Origin: Candidatus Thiodiazotropha taylori
GTDB taxonomy: Bacteria; Pseudomonadota; Gammaproteobacteria; Chromatiales; Chromatiaceae
DNA: 9,472 nucleotides
NCBI GenBank assembly: GCA_019100305.1
Contig: JAHRHW010000153.1
Span: 1-9,472 of the forward strand
Reading direction: 5' to 3'
Position numbers and translations under genes: made by a program. Shown piece by piece: positions 1 to 6,416 of the stretch (positions are counted from its first letter, which is position 1; each line of letters begins with the position of its first letter). Below the pieces are notes generated by a model that worked only from the letters and a program-made list of their open reading frames with translations, searched no databases and had not been told where the DNA came from.

Positions 1-147
1 TTGAGCCTTTGCTGAACATAATTCCCGACAAAATCTGTTGAACACGGCTGATTAGAAAGCATTAAACGTGCCTTTATAAAAATCTAGATGCCAAATCAGC
101 TATTGACAAGAGACAATACCGTCAAACAATCTATAGAAATTAGGAGG
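1..147. other. Left-edge noncoding stretch downstream of the PDC sensor gene
   Basis: No gene is supported here. The stretch is AT-rich and follows the stop of the minus-strand sensor gene. It carries a TTGACA at 103-108 and a GTCAA at 121-125 that form a short inverted repeat (TTGAC...GTCAA), and an AGGAGG at 142-147 on the plus strand. No convincing -10 lies 17 bases after the TTGACA, and the AGGAGG leads only to a short frame antisense to the sensor gene. No intrinsic terminator for the sensor gene is obvious on the minus strand. Confidence 0.5.
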
Positions 148-1110
148 TTAAATCTCATTGGTGCCTAACCAGAAACTCAGATTCTTGGCCAGAAACTCCT
201 CCACCGGCATATAGTGCGAACCGTCACATGAGAAGGTCAGACCGAGCATGCCGTTCATGATATTCACCGATGCACTGCGTAGATAGATGGTCTCATCGAC
301 GAATCGCAACGCCTTGAACTCCTGCAACACATCACGCAACTGTTGAGGGGTCACCTTGGCCCGTTCAGGGTAGGGGTGCAGCGGATAGGCCAATACGATA
401 TCCGGATCGATGATCTCCTCGACACCATGAATATGGTAGCTGTAGGGGTCATCCATATCCCAGAATGAGCAGCGTCCGCTGGAGAAGTGGATTTTACAGT
501 GAAAGATGCCGTGCTCGGTCATCAGGTCGTAGACGGTTTCATGCACGGAGTCGATGTGCTCATCGAGCCGGCTCTGCACCCTCTGCTGCATGAAGAGTTG
601 GCCACGAACTGCCGGATCCCCCTTGAACTGCTGCCACTGGGGCTGTCCCATGCTGGTGCTGTCATCCGCTTTGAGCTTGTCGAGAGAGAAGTCCGCTGCG
701 ATGAAGCCAACCAGGTTTTTATTTTGACGTACCGCCTGCAGAGCGGTGACACACTCTCGATGTGAAAACTGACTGTGGTAGACCGATGAGAGCATGATCC
801 CTTTGAAGGGCAGATTGTTCTTCAGATAGGGGCGCTCGGAGAGGTCCCTGCCCCGCCAACTTTTATCCACCCCATCGGGCATAACCAGGGATGAGATCTC
901 CAGACCTTCCAGGTCCCAGGCATAGAGAAATTCACAATTGGTGATATCGCCGATATGTTCCAGCAGTACGCCGTCGAGTGCATCCGGATCCTGCCAGACC
1001 TGGGCACACTGTTTGGCCAACTCGGAGAGGGGCTCGCCGATAGCGCCGGCCAAGGCATCTTTTTTTGCCAGTATGATCTGTTTTACTGCGGACATAGGTT
1101 TGAGATTCAC
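148..1110 (-). CDS. Stand-alone PDC (Cache-like) sensor-domain protein
   Basis: The product is 320 residues and looks cytoplasmic, with no signal peptide or membrane segment. Residues about 30-146 resemble a PDC/Cache sensory fold: a helical N-terminus, then the RGRDLSERPYL signature (86-96), where PDC domains carry an R..RPYF-type ligand-contact motif, ending with GFIAADFSLDKL (135-146), the usual last strand. Residues about 165-320 form a second region with no recognised family (YPLHPYPERAK at 242-252, then VDETIYLRSASVN at 271-283). There is no methyl-accepting, kinase, GGDEF or DNA-binding output domain, so signalling would have to go through a partner. The start is uncertain. The GTG at 1110 has an AGGA abutting it (1114-1111), too close for normal use. 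The ATG at 1095 (MSAVKQ) has the AGGAG about 14 bases upstream, which is long. The ligand is unknown; PDC domains elsewhere bind small organic acids and amino acids. It is transcribed divergently from hemE. The sensor call is fairly sure, the role is not. Confidence 0.72.
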   Translation of the reverse strand: MNLKPMSAVKQIILAKKDALAGAIGEPLSELAKQCAQVWQDPDALDGVLLEHIGDITNCEFLYAWDLEGLEISSLVMPDGVDKSWRGRDLSERPYLKNNLPFKGIMLSSVYHSQFSHRECVTALQAVRQNKNLVGFIAADFSLDKLKADDSTSMGQPQWQQFKGDPAVRGQLFMQQRVQSRLDEHIDSVHETVYDLMTEHGIFHCKIHFSSGRCSFWDMDDPYSYHIHGVEEIIDPDIVLAYPLHPYPERAKVTPQQLRDVLQEFKALRFVDETIYLRSASVNIMNGMLGLTFSCDGSHYMPVEEFLAKNLSFWLGTNEI

Positions 1111-1196
1111 TCCTGGGCTGAACGCGATATACTTAGTTGCCGGGTTGGCCGGCTACCTCTTTATACCAAAAAAATGTTGCTAAAGGATCTTAATCC
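1111..1196. promoter_or_regulatory. Divergent promoter region between the sensor gene and hemE
   Basis: The two genes point away from each other across 86 bases, so both promoters must lie here or inside coding sequence. A perfect 5-bp inverted repeat with a 5-base loop, GCCGG-GTTGG-CCGGC, sits at 1139-1153 and could be an operator. Weak promoter-like elements are TTGCCG (1137-1142) with TATACC (1162-1167) on the plus strand, and TATAAA on the minus strand (1165-1160). None is close to consensus. The hemE ribosome site AAAGGA (1182-1187) lies 9 bases before its GTG start. Confidence 0.35.
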
Positions 1197-2261
1197 GTGA
1201 CCAGTTTAAAAAATGACCGTTTTCTTAGAGCCTTGGCGCGTGAGCCGGTGGATATGACCCCTGTGTGGATGATGCGACAGGCAGGACGCTATCTGCCTGA
1301 ATACCGGGCTACCCGTGCGAAAGCCGGGAGTTTCATGGATCTGTGTAAGAATCCTGAATTGGCCTGTGAGGTAACCCTGCAGCCTTTGGATCGCTATCCG
1401 CTGGATGCGGCGATCCTCTTCTCCGACATTCTGACCGTTCCGGATGCGATGGGTCTGGGTCTATACTTCACCACCGGAGAGGGCCCTAGGTTTGAGCGTC
1501 CGGTAACCGACGAAGCGGCCGTTGAAGCACTCGGACTACCCGATATGGCGGAAGATCTGGGTTATGTGATGGATGCGGTGAGCACCATTCGGCGGGAGTT
1601 GGATGGTCGGGTACCCTTGATCGGCTTCAGTGGCAGTCCCTGGACACTGGCCACCTATATGGTCGAGGGTGGCGGTACCAAGAACTTCTCCAAAGTGAAA
1701 GGGATGATGTTCGACCGTCCGGATCTGATGCATCGCCTGCTGGAGAAGGTCGCGACCGCGGTCACCGCCTATCTGAATGCTCAGATTGAAGCCGGTGCCC
1801 AGGCGTTGATGATCTTCGACACCTGGGGCGGAGCCCTCACCCCGCAGCACTATCAGAGCTTCTCCCTGGACTACATGGCGCGGATTCTGGATGGCCTGAC
1901 CAAACAGATGGATGGACGCAAGATTCCGACCATTCTCTTTACCAAAGGGGGTGGTCTATGGCTGGAGAAGATGGCTGATACCAGCTGTGACGGGCTCGGT
2001 GTCGACTGGACTTTGAGTCTTGCGGATGCCAGAAGCCGGGTGGGAGACCGGGTCGCACTGCAGGGAAATCTGGACCCTTGTACCCTCTATGCCTCGCCGG
2101 AGCGGATTCGTGAGGAGGTGGCGAAGGTGCTCGCCAGCTATGGAGAGGGCAGTGGCCATATCTTCAATCTGGGCCATGGTATCCACCCTGAAATCGATCC
2201 TGAACATGCCGGTGTATTTGTCGATGCGGTTCATGAATTGAGCCGCCCCTACCATCAGTAG
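1197..2261 (+). CDS. hemE: Uroporphyrinogen decarboxylase
   Basis: HemE converts uroporphyrinogen III to coproporphyrinogen III by removing four carboxyl groups, the first committed step toward heme as opposed to siroheme or cobalamin. It is a soluble cytoplasmic enzyme that needs no cofactor. At 354 residues it has the length of the E. coli enzyme. Both family signatures are present: PVWMMRQAGRYLPEYR (22-37), supplying the substrate-binding Arg27 and Arg31, and GFSGSPWTLATYMVEGGG (143-160). The catalytic Asp77 (LFSDIL), Tyr154 and His327 (LGHGIH) are in place, and FDTWGG (207-212) is intact. The start is the GTG at 1197, which gives the expected N-terminus and has AAAGGA 9 bases upstream. 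A reductase-like gene follows after 14 bases in the same direction, so the two are probably cotranscribed. The assignment is essentially certain. Confidence 0.98.
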   Translation: MTSLKNDRFLRALAREPVDMTPVWMMRQAGRYLPEYRATRAKAGSFMDLCKNPELACEVTLQPLDRYPLDAAILFSDILTVPDAMGLGLYFTTGEGPRFERPVTDEAAVEALGLPDMAEDLGYVMDAVSTIRRELDGRVPLIGFSGSPWTLATYMVEGGGTKNFSKVKGMMFDRPDLMHRLLEKVATAVTAYLNAQIEAGAQALMIFDTWGGALTPQHYQSFSLDYMARILDGLTKQMDGRKIPTILFTKGGGLWLEKMADTSCDGLGVDWTLSLADARSRVGDRVALQGNLDPCTLYASPERIREEVAKVLASYGEGSGHIFNLGHGIHPEIDPEHAGVFVDAVHELSRPYHQ

Positions 2262-2275
2262 AGCCATTTAAGATT

Positions 2276-3163
2276 ATGAAAGTAACCCTGCTAGGACTTG
2301 GATTGATGGGGCTGCCGGTTGCCCATCGCTTGATTCAACGCGGCCATGAGGTGAAAGCCTGGAACCGATCAGAATCACGTCTGCAGATGGCGCAGGCTGA
2401 AGGCATAGCCGTGACAGGGGATCTGACCGATGCTGTCAGTGATACCGAGGTCATCCTGCTGACATTGAGTGATGCCGAGGCGATCGAATCGGTGCTGTTC
2501 AGCGATGAGGTCGTGAGCCGGCTTAGCGGTAAGACGGTGTTGCAGATGGGGACCATCTCGCCCGATCAAAGTCGCGAACTTGCTGATCGGGTGCAACAGT
2601 CGGGTGGTGACTATCTGGAGGTGCCGGTGCTCGGCAGTATTCCGGAGGCGATGAGCGGTGAATTGATCGTCATGGCCGGTGGTTCCGAAGCGGTCTACCA
2701 CCACTGTCTGTTGTTGCTCCGAGGATTGGGTAAGGAGGTCGACCTGGTTGGCGGAGTCGGTCAGGCAGCGGCAATGAAACTGGCGATGAATCAACTGATC
2801 GCTGCACTGACGGTCGGATTCGCCCAGAGTCTGGGATTGATCCGGGCGGAGGGTGTCGAGGTCGAACATTTCATGAAGTTACTGCGTGAAAGCGCACTCT
2901 ATGCACCGACCTTCGATAAAAAGCTGCAGAAGTATCTCGAACACGACTACTCCAAAGCCAACTTTCCCCTCAAGCATCTGATCAAGGATATCGGACTGTT
3001 TAAACAGGTGGCTGAATCATCCGGTATGAATGGTGAAGTGGCCGATGCCACACTGAGCGTTTTGAACAGTGGCCAACAAGCTGGATACGGTGATGAAGAC
3101 TATTCAGCTCTGTATGAAGCGATAAATCCGGGTTTCGATGCAGAAACCGATATCGGTTGTTAG
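2276..3163 (+). CDS. NAD(P)-dependent beta-hydroxyacid dehydrogenase (HIBADH/GLYR family)
   Basis: This 295-residue protein has the layout of the 3-hydroxyisobutyrate dehydrogenase / glyoxylate-succinic semialdehyde reductase family. An N-terminal Rossmann fold carries the GLGLMG dinucleotide loop (7-12). The substrate-binding segment is VPVLGSIPEAMSGELIVMAGG (116-136). A helical C-terminal domain carries the catalytic lysine Lys168 and the partner Asn172 (GQAAAMKLAMNQ). FPLKHLIKDIGL (230-241), with Lys237 and Asp238, is the usual C-terminal signature. WNR after the second strand (29-31) is the pattern seen in GLYR-like members and suggests NADPH, but this is inference. The usual Ser of the PVSGG/PVSGS loop is Leu119 here, so the substrate may differ from 3-hydroxyisobutyrate. 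The ATG at 2276 lies 14 bases after the hemE stop with only a weak AAGA upstream, which fits translation following hemE. Family sure, exact substrate unknown. Confidence 0.9.
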   Translation: MKVTLLGLGLMGLPVAHRLIQRGHEVKAWNRSESRLQMAQAEGIAVTGDLTDAVSDTEVILLTLSDAEAIESVLFSDEVVSRLSGKTVLQMGTISPDQSRELADRVQQSGGDYLEVPVLGSIPEAMSGELIVMAGGSEAVYHHCLLLLRGLGKEVDLVGGVGQAAAMKLAMNQLIAALTVGFAQSLGLIRAEGVEVEHFMKLLRESALYAPTFDKKLQKYLEHDYSKANFPLKHLIKDIGLFKQVAESSGMNGEVADATLSVLNSGQQAGYGDEDYSALYEAINPGFDAETDIGC

Positions 3164-3539
3164 CGCCTGACATAAAGCGGCGGGATTGTCTGGCGATGTG
3201 CCAGCTTTATATTTGGTCCGGCGATTTAACTGAGCGTTGTTAAATCAAAAAAGCAGAATCGCTTCAGATGTGAATTTACCAATCAGGCCTGGATTGGATG
3301 GAAGCTTTTCTCTGATACAGCCAGCTGCTATTTCGCCCTTCACTCAAAATCTAATAAAACCCCATTTAACGCAAACGGTTGTTTGCTGGCTTGACAGGCT
3401 TTACCATCTAGGATCTGTTAACACCAATTCGGGTCGCGTGATTGGTCGTTGTGTTAGCCGAAGCTGATACCTATATCTGACTTACGGTTGGCAGGTAATC
3501 GAAGATAAGAAGTAGATTTAACCCATGGACTAAAGATAG
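3164..3539. other. Noncoding gap before the hybrid kinase gene
   Basis: This stretch of about 375 bases holds a possible terminator at its left end and presumably the kinase promoter. A consensus -35, TTGACA, lies at 3391-3396, but the hexamer 17 bases on (TCTGTT, 3414-3419) matches a -10 at only three positions. TTGGCA (3488-3493) with TAGATT (3513-3518) is a second weak pair with a long spacer. A 76-codon frame from a TTG at 3237 has no ribosome site and no recognisable protein. Nothing else stands out. Confidence 0.4.
3190..3214 (+). terminator. Possible intrinsic terminator after the hemE-dehydrogenase pair
   Basis: A 5-bp stem CTGGC-GATGT-GCCAG (3190-3204) is followed by CTTTATATTT, T-rich but interrupted. 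A wider pairing of ATAAAGC (3172-3178) with GCTTTAT (3204-3210) is an alternative. It sits 26 bases after the dehydrogenase stop, the right place, but the stem is short. Confidence 0.4.
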
Positions 3540-5435
3540 ATGGAACTTACACTTCAACGGAAGATGAATAACAAGCTCGATCTGGAATTAGCCAAGGAAT
3601 CATACAAGCTTGCAACAAAAGCCAGTATCGGAAGTTTTGCGACTTTTGCCGCCATCATCTATTTTTTCTGGGGCCTGGTTTCAACGCCACTACTGACTGC
3701 CTGGGTCACAATCAATATCGTCTGTTCTGCATCGGTGTTCTTTGTTGCCCGTCAGTTCGAAAAACAAGTCGATCTGAATAATGCAAACAGATGGCTGCGC
3801 CTATACAGCGTGTTGGTATTGGTCAGTGTTGTACCCTGGGGGTTTATCGGTCCGATCGGTTTCATGATCGAGGATGAGACCTATCATATGTTGACCCTGT
3901 TCATACTGGGCGGCGTGACTGCCGGTGGCATCATTACCCGTGCAGTAGTATTCAAGAACTATGTGCTAACCCTTTTTTCCTTATTGACCCCAACGCTGAT
4001 AACCCTGCTGATGCAGGGAACCGCGCTTGCTGAAACCGTATTGATCCTGATATTGATCTACATGGTGTTCATGCTGTGGGTTGCGAAAAGTTACAGTCGC
4101 AACGTCAAACACAACATCCAGTTATGGCTGGATAATGAAAAGCTGTTGGGAGAGGTGAGGGATTCTCATACTGAAATTGCAAAAAAGAATCTGGAGCTGA
4201 CCCATGAGATCGAACAGGGTAAAAAGATTGAAAGCCAACTGATTGAAGCCAAGGAGCGATCTGAGCGGGCGAGTGAAGCGAAGAACCAGTTTCTCGCCAA
4301 TGTCAGTCATGAACTTCGTACACCGTTAAACGGTATCATGGGATTTACCGAGTTGCTGCAGGAAGAGCATCTGGAGCAGAAGCATGATCAGTATGTTTCA
4401 CAGATCGGCAAAGCCGCAAAAAGCCTGTTGCATATTGTGAATGACATTCTGGATATCACCTCGATCGAGTCAGGCCAGATCAGCTTGAATGAAGAATCCT
4501 TCACATTGCGTACGGAAATGGAAGAGGTTCTTGCCATCATGGGCCCGATTGCCGAGCGTAAGAATCTGCTTCTCAAGCTGTGTATCGATCAACAGCTTCA
4601 TAACAGGCTGTATGGGGATGCCAACCGATTGCGTCAGATTGTCAGCAATCTGCTTTCCAACGCGATTAAGTATACTGAGTCGGGTTATGTCAGTTTGACG
4701 ATAAAACAGTTGAACACAAACGCTAAAAAAGTATTGCTCAGATTCGAAGTCGAGGATACCGGAATCGGTATTGCTGAGGCTGAGTTAAGCACGATTTTCA
4801 ATAATTTTACCCGGGTGGAAAATTTTGAAACCCGTAAAACGGAAGGTGCCGGGCTGGGCTTGGCAATCGTTAAAAGTCTGGTGGATAAAATGGATGGTGT
4901 ACTGGATGTCAGCAGCAGTTTGCATGAAGGCTCCTGTTTCAGTCTGGAACTGCCGCTGAAAGCCTGTAGCAAGGATGACCTCCGTTCGCAGCCGCCAAGG
5001 GCTGCCACGGTCACGCAACAACAGCGACAAAACTTTCATGTTCTGGTTGTTGATGATAACGAAATCAATCGGATGTTGCTTTGTGCCTTTCTTTCCAAGT
5101 TGGGTAATCCCTATGCAGTCGCCACCAATGGCTATGAAGCATTGGCACAAATACGCAACAACCGTTTTGATGTTGTGTTAATGGATATTCAAATGCCCGA
5201 TATCAGTGGGATGGATGTGGCAAGCCGGTTACGTTCTGAGAGTCGATCAATACCAATTCTGATTGCGACCACAGCGCACGCCTTTCCTGAACAACATCAA
5301 ACGATTCTCGATGCCGGTTTTTCTGACCTGTTGACAAAACCGGTTGGAATCGAGGAGTTGGAAAAGACTCTGGCCCATGCCTTCAGTGGCGGCTACACGG
5401 AAGATAAGAGAGTCGCCAATACCATTCTGATGTAA
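3540..5435 (+). CDS. Six-TM hybrid sensor histidine kinase with receiver domain
   Basis: This is an inner-membrane two-component kinase of 631 residues. Six hydrophobic segments fill residues about 28-183 with almost no periplasmic loop, so the signal is probably sensed in or at the membrane. A coiled-coil linker (about 195-245) leads to HisKA with the H-box NVSHELRTPLNGI, phospho-acceptor His257. The HATPase domain has N-box NLLSNAIKY (370-378), G1 DTGIGI (406-411) and G2 GAGLGL (436-441). After a linker, a receiver domain (about 499-615) has the acidic pair Asp505-Asp506, phospho-acceptor Asp549 (LMDIQMP), Thr577 and Lys600. All catalytic residues are present, so an active phosphorelay kinase is expected. 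No Hpt domain and no adjacent response-regulator gene are present, so its Hpt and output partner lie elsewhere. The ATG at 3540 has a poor ribosome site; the ATG at 3564 (MNNKLD) has GGAAG immediately before it, too close. The signal is unknown. The hemerythrin gene downstream has its own promoter, so a functional link is not shown. Confidence 0.93.
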   Translation: MELTLQRKMNNKLDLELAKESYKLATKASIGSFATFAAIIYFFWGLVSTPLLTAWVTINIVCSASVFFVARQFEKQVDLNNANRWLRLYSVLVLVSVVPWGFIGPIGFMIEDETYHMLTLFILGGVTAGGIITRAVVFKNYVLTLFSLLTPTLITLLMQGTALAETVLILILIYMVFMLWVAKSYSRNVKHNIQLWLDNEKLLGEVRDSHTEIAKKNLELTHEIEQGKKIESQLIEAKERSERASEAKNQFLANVSHELRTPLNGIMGFTELLQEEHLEQKHDQYVSQIGKAAKSLLHIVNDILDITSIESGQISLNEESFTLRTEMEEVLAIMGPIAERKNLLLKLCIDQQLHNRLYGDANRLRQIVSNLLSNAIKYTESGYVSLTIKQLNTNAKKVLLRFEVEDTGIGIAEAELSTIFNNFTRVENFETRKTEGAGLGLAIVKSLVDKMDGVLDVSSSLHEGSCFSLELPLKACSKDDLRSQPPRAATVTQQQRQNFHVLVVDDNEINRMLLCAFLSKLGNPYAVATNGYEALAQIRNNRFDVVLMDIQMPDISGMDVASRLRSESRSIPILIATTAHAFPEQHQTILDAGFSDLLTKPVGIEELEKTLAHAFSGGYTEDKRVANTILM

Positions 5436-5593
5436 TCATTGCCGTGATTGAGCGTAACGATCAGATAAAATAGACTCCTATCTAAGCGTCATGCATCCCC
5501 GGATTCGAATCGTCTTACTCAGAGAATTTCATACCCTTTTTCGAGGGCCTTGAACCTGCTCAATGTTAATGATCGTGTCAACCGATTATTTGC

Positions 5594-5642
5594 TTGATTC
5601 ATATCAAGTTTGTAATTTCTAGCATCCTCTATGATGCGCAGT
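5594..5642 (+). promoter_or_regulatory. FNR/ANR-type class II promoter of the hemerythrin gene
   Basis: TTGATTCATATCAA (5594-5607) matches the FNR/ANR consensus TTGAT-N4-ATCAA at all ten defined positions. A near-consensus -10, TATGAT, lies at 5630-5635, placing the start near 5642. The box centre (5600.5) is then at -41.5, exactly the position of class II FNR-activated promoters. The leader would be about 27 bases, ending at the ATG at 5669. No consensus -35 is present apart from the box, as expected for an activator-dependent promoter. Geometry is seen directly; regulation by an FNR homologue is inferred. Confidence 0.78.
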
Positions 5643-5668
5643 TTACCGCTAGAGACCTTTGGTGCGCC

Positions 5669-6106
5669 ATGAGCAAATATCAGCTACCCATCGTAGCCAG
5701 TGACCAGATACCGCTTGTCGAACTGGAATTGATGAATCAGGTGCATCGGGAAGAGGTTGAAATGATCAATCAGTTGGGAGCGCTGTTGATCGACGGATTA
5801 CAGGGTAAGCCCGAAATAGACAAGATCAGTCACTCGGTTAAGGCCTGGATCGACCACACCCGAGACCATTTCGAAGGGGAGAACAAAATGATGATGGAGT
5901 ATGGTTTCCCTCCCTATCCGGTGCATAAGGGCGAGCATGATCAGGTGTTGCTACGCCTTGAGTCGCTTCAGGCTGAATGGCTAAAGGAGTTCAATCTGGA
6001 GCTCCTGGCCGACTTCATCTTCATCGAATGGCGCAATTGGTTTGGTAATCATGTCAATAGCATGGACATGGTGACAGCCCAGTTCCTAGGTCGGTTTATT
6101 CGTTAG
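5669..6106 (+). CDS. Bacteriohemerythrin, single-domain O2-binding diiron protein
   Basis: Bacteriohemerythrins bind O2 (and NO) reversibly at a non-heme diiron site in a four-helix bundle; proposed roles are oxygen storage or delivery and sensing. The 145-residue product carries all seven iron ligands with family spacing: His26 (helix A), His67 and Glu71 (HFEGE), His86 and His90 (HKGEH), His128 and Asp133 (HVNSMD). The ligand spacings 67-71, 67-86, 86-90 and 128-133 match the Methylococcus-type protein. There is no signal peptide or membrane segment, so it is cytoplasmic. The frame is open upstream to a TTG at 5594, but that codon is the first base of the FNR box and lies before the predicted transcription start, so the ATG at 5669 (MSKYQLP) is chosen. 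The ribosome site there is weak. An FNR-type promoter precedes it and a terminator follows, so it is probably monocistronic and induced when oxygen is low. Confidence 0.93.
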   Translation: MSKYQLPIVASDQIPLVELELMNQVHREEVEMINQLGALLIDGLQGKPEIDKISHSVKAWIDHTRDHFEGENKMMMEYGFPPYPVHKGEHDQVLLRLESLQAEWLKEFNLELLADFIFIEWRNWFGNHVNSMDMVTAQFLGRFIR

Positions 6107-6124
6107 TGGGGAACTGGTACGGAC

Positions 6125-6150
6125 GAGCCGATCAGGCTCCTTGTATTTTG
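6125..6150 (+). terminator. Intrinsic terminator after the hemerythrin gene
   Basis: A 5-bp GC-rich stem GAGCC-GATCA-GGCTC (6125-6139) is followed by CTTGTATTTTG. It begins 19 bases after the hemerythrin stop. The stem is short but the position and T-rich tail fit. Confidence 0.6.
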
Positions 6151-6152
6151 CA

Positions 6153-6180
6153 GGGCGGGGCCAATCACTGGCCACCGCCC
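6153..6180 (-). terminator. Strong GC-rich hairpin between convergent genes
   Basis: GGGCGG (6153-6158) plus GGCCA (6159-6163) pair with TGGCC (6169-6173) and CCGCCC (6175-6180), leaving a single bulged A at 6174 and the loop ATCAC. This is an 11-bp, very GC-rich stem. It lies 10 bases past the stop of the minus-strand microprotein gene, so it probably ends or stabilises that transcript. Neither strand has a clean T tract after it (TGCAAAATAC on the minus strand), so termination efficiency is uncertain. Confidence 0.5.
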
Positions 6181-6190
6181 TATTCTGCAG

Positions 6191-6271
6191 TTAGCCAATC
6201 ATTACTGAGATGATGATGCCCAGCACCAGGATTGCTAATGCGCCGACTATTGCTCTATCACTACCTAACAT
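6191..6271 (-). CDS. 26-residue hydrophobic membrane microprotein
   Basis: No named family is recognised. The protein starts MLGSDRAI, then has one continuous hydrophobic stretch (residues about 8-26, VGALAILVLGIIISVMIG), long enough to span the membrane once, with no C-terminal tail. The only charges are Asp5 and Arg6 near the N-terminus. Reality is supported by an ideal Shine-Dalgarno, GGAGGA at 6283-6278, six bases before the ATG at 6271. The same frame is open further upstream to an ATG at 6397, but that start has no ribosome site and lies before the predicted promoter start, so the short form is preferred. A GC-rich hairpin follows the stop and a terminator-like hairpin lies in the leader. 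It is convergent with the hemerythrin gene. It could be a respiratory-complex accessory subunit, a regulatory microprotein or a type I toxin; the sequence does not decide. Confidence 0.6.
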   Translation of the reverse strand: MLGSDRAIVGALAILVLGIIISVMIG

Positions 6272-6309
6272 GGTTTGTCCTCCAAAATTGACTTGACCAA
6301 AAGCTCCAT

Positions 6310-6343
6310 AAAAAAGAAAAGACAGTCCTAACGGTGTCTTTTC
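6310..6343 (-). terminator. Intrinsic terminator in the microprotein gene leader
   Basis: On the minus strand a perfect 9-bp stem, GAAAAGACA (6343-6335) with TGTCTTTTC (6324-6316), encloses a 10-base loop and is followed directly by six T residues (6315-6310). This is the clearest intrinsic terminator in the window. It lies about 25 bases after a predicted minus-strand start (near 6368) and about 27 bases before the microprotein's ribosome site. It may end a small RNA of about 58 bases or act as an attenuator. On the plus strand no T tract follows. Confidence 0.65.
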
Positions 6344-6374
6344 ACGGGAGACAAGCAATAACATTGCGGAGCTT

Positions 6375-6416
6375 AGGGTAATTGCAGCCTGTTCCATTTC
6401 AACTGACTTAAGTCAA
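6375..6416 (-). promoter_or_regulatory. Minus-strand promoter with a 12-bp palindromic operator
   Basis: A perfect palindrome, TGACTTAAGTCA, lies at 6404-6415. Read as a 14-mer on the minus strand it is TTGAC-TTAA-GTCAG, matching the FNR/DNR-type consensus TTGAT-N4-ATCAA at seven of ten positions. A -35 of TTGAAA (6402-6397) and a -10 of TACCCT (6380-6375) are spaced by 16 bases, giving a start near 6368. The palindrome centre (6409.5) then falls at -41.5, the same geometry as the hemerythrin promoter. The box is imperfect, so a CRP/FNR-family regulator is only a suggestion. Confidence 0.42.

Noticed and set aside
142..165. AGGAGG followed by TTG on the plus strand as a small gene start
   Set aside because: The frame is only about 18 codons, antisense to the sensor gene end, with a non-preferred start and long spacing.
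487..765. 92-codon plus-strand frame inside the PDC sensor gene
   Set aside because: Antisense shadow of a gene with a recognisable PDC motif; no independent support.
3391..3419. TTGACA as the kinase promoter
   Set aside because: Perfect -35 but the -10 at proper spacing (TCTGTT) is poor; not strong enough to call.
3237..3467. 76-codon plus-strand frame before the kinase gene
   Set aside because: TTG start, no ribosome site, no recognisable protein pattern; likely chance.
5497..5515. tRNA T-arm-like sequence around GGATTCGAATC between the kinase and hemerythrin genes
   Set aside because: GATTCGAATC is a 10-bp palindrome that happens to look like a T loop. No acceptor stem, D arm or anticodon arm can be placed around it.
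6191..6397. Long 68-residue version of the microprotein
   Set aside because: The upstream ATG has no ribosome site, lies before the predicted transcription start, and the extra codons run through an intrinsic terminator.
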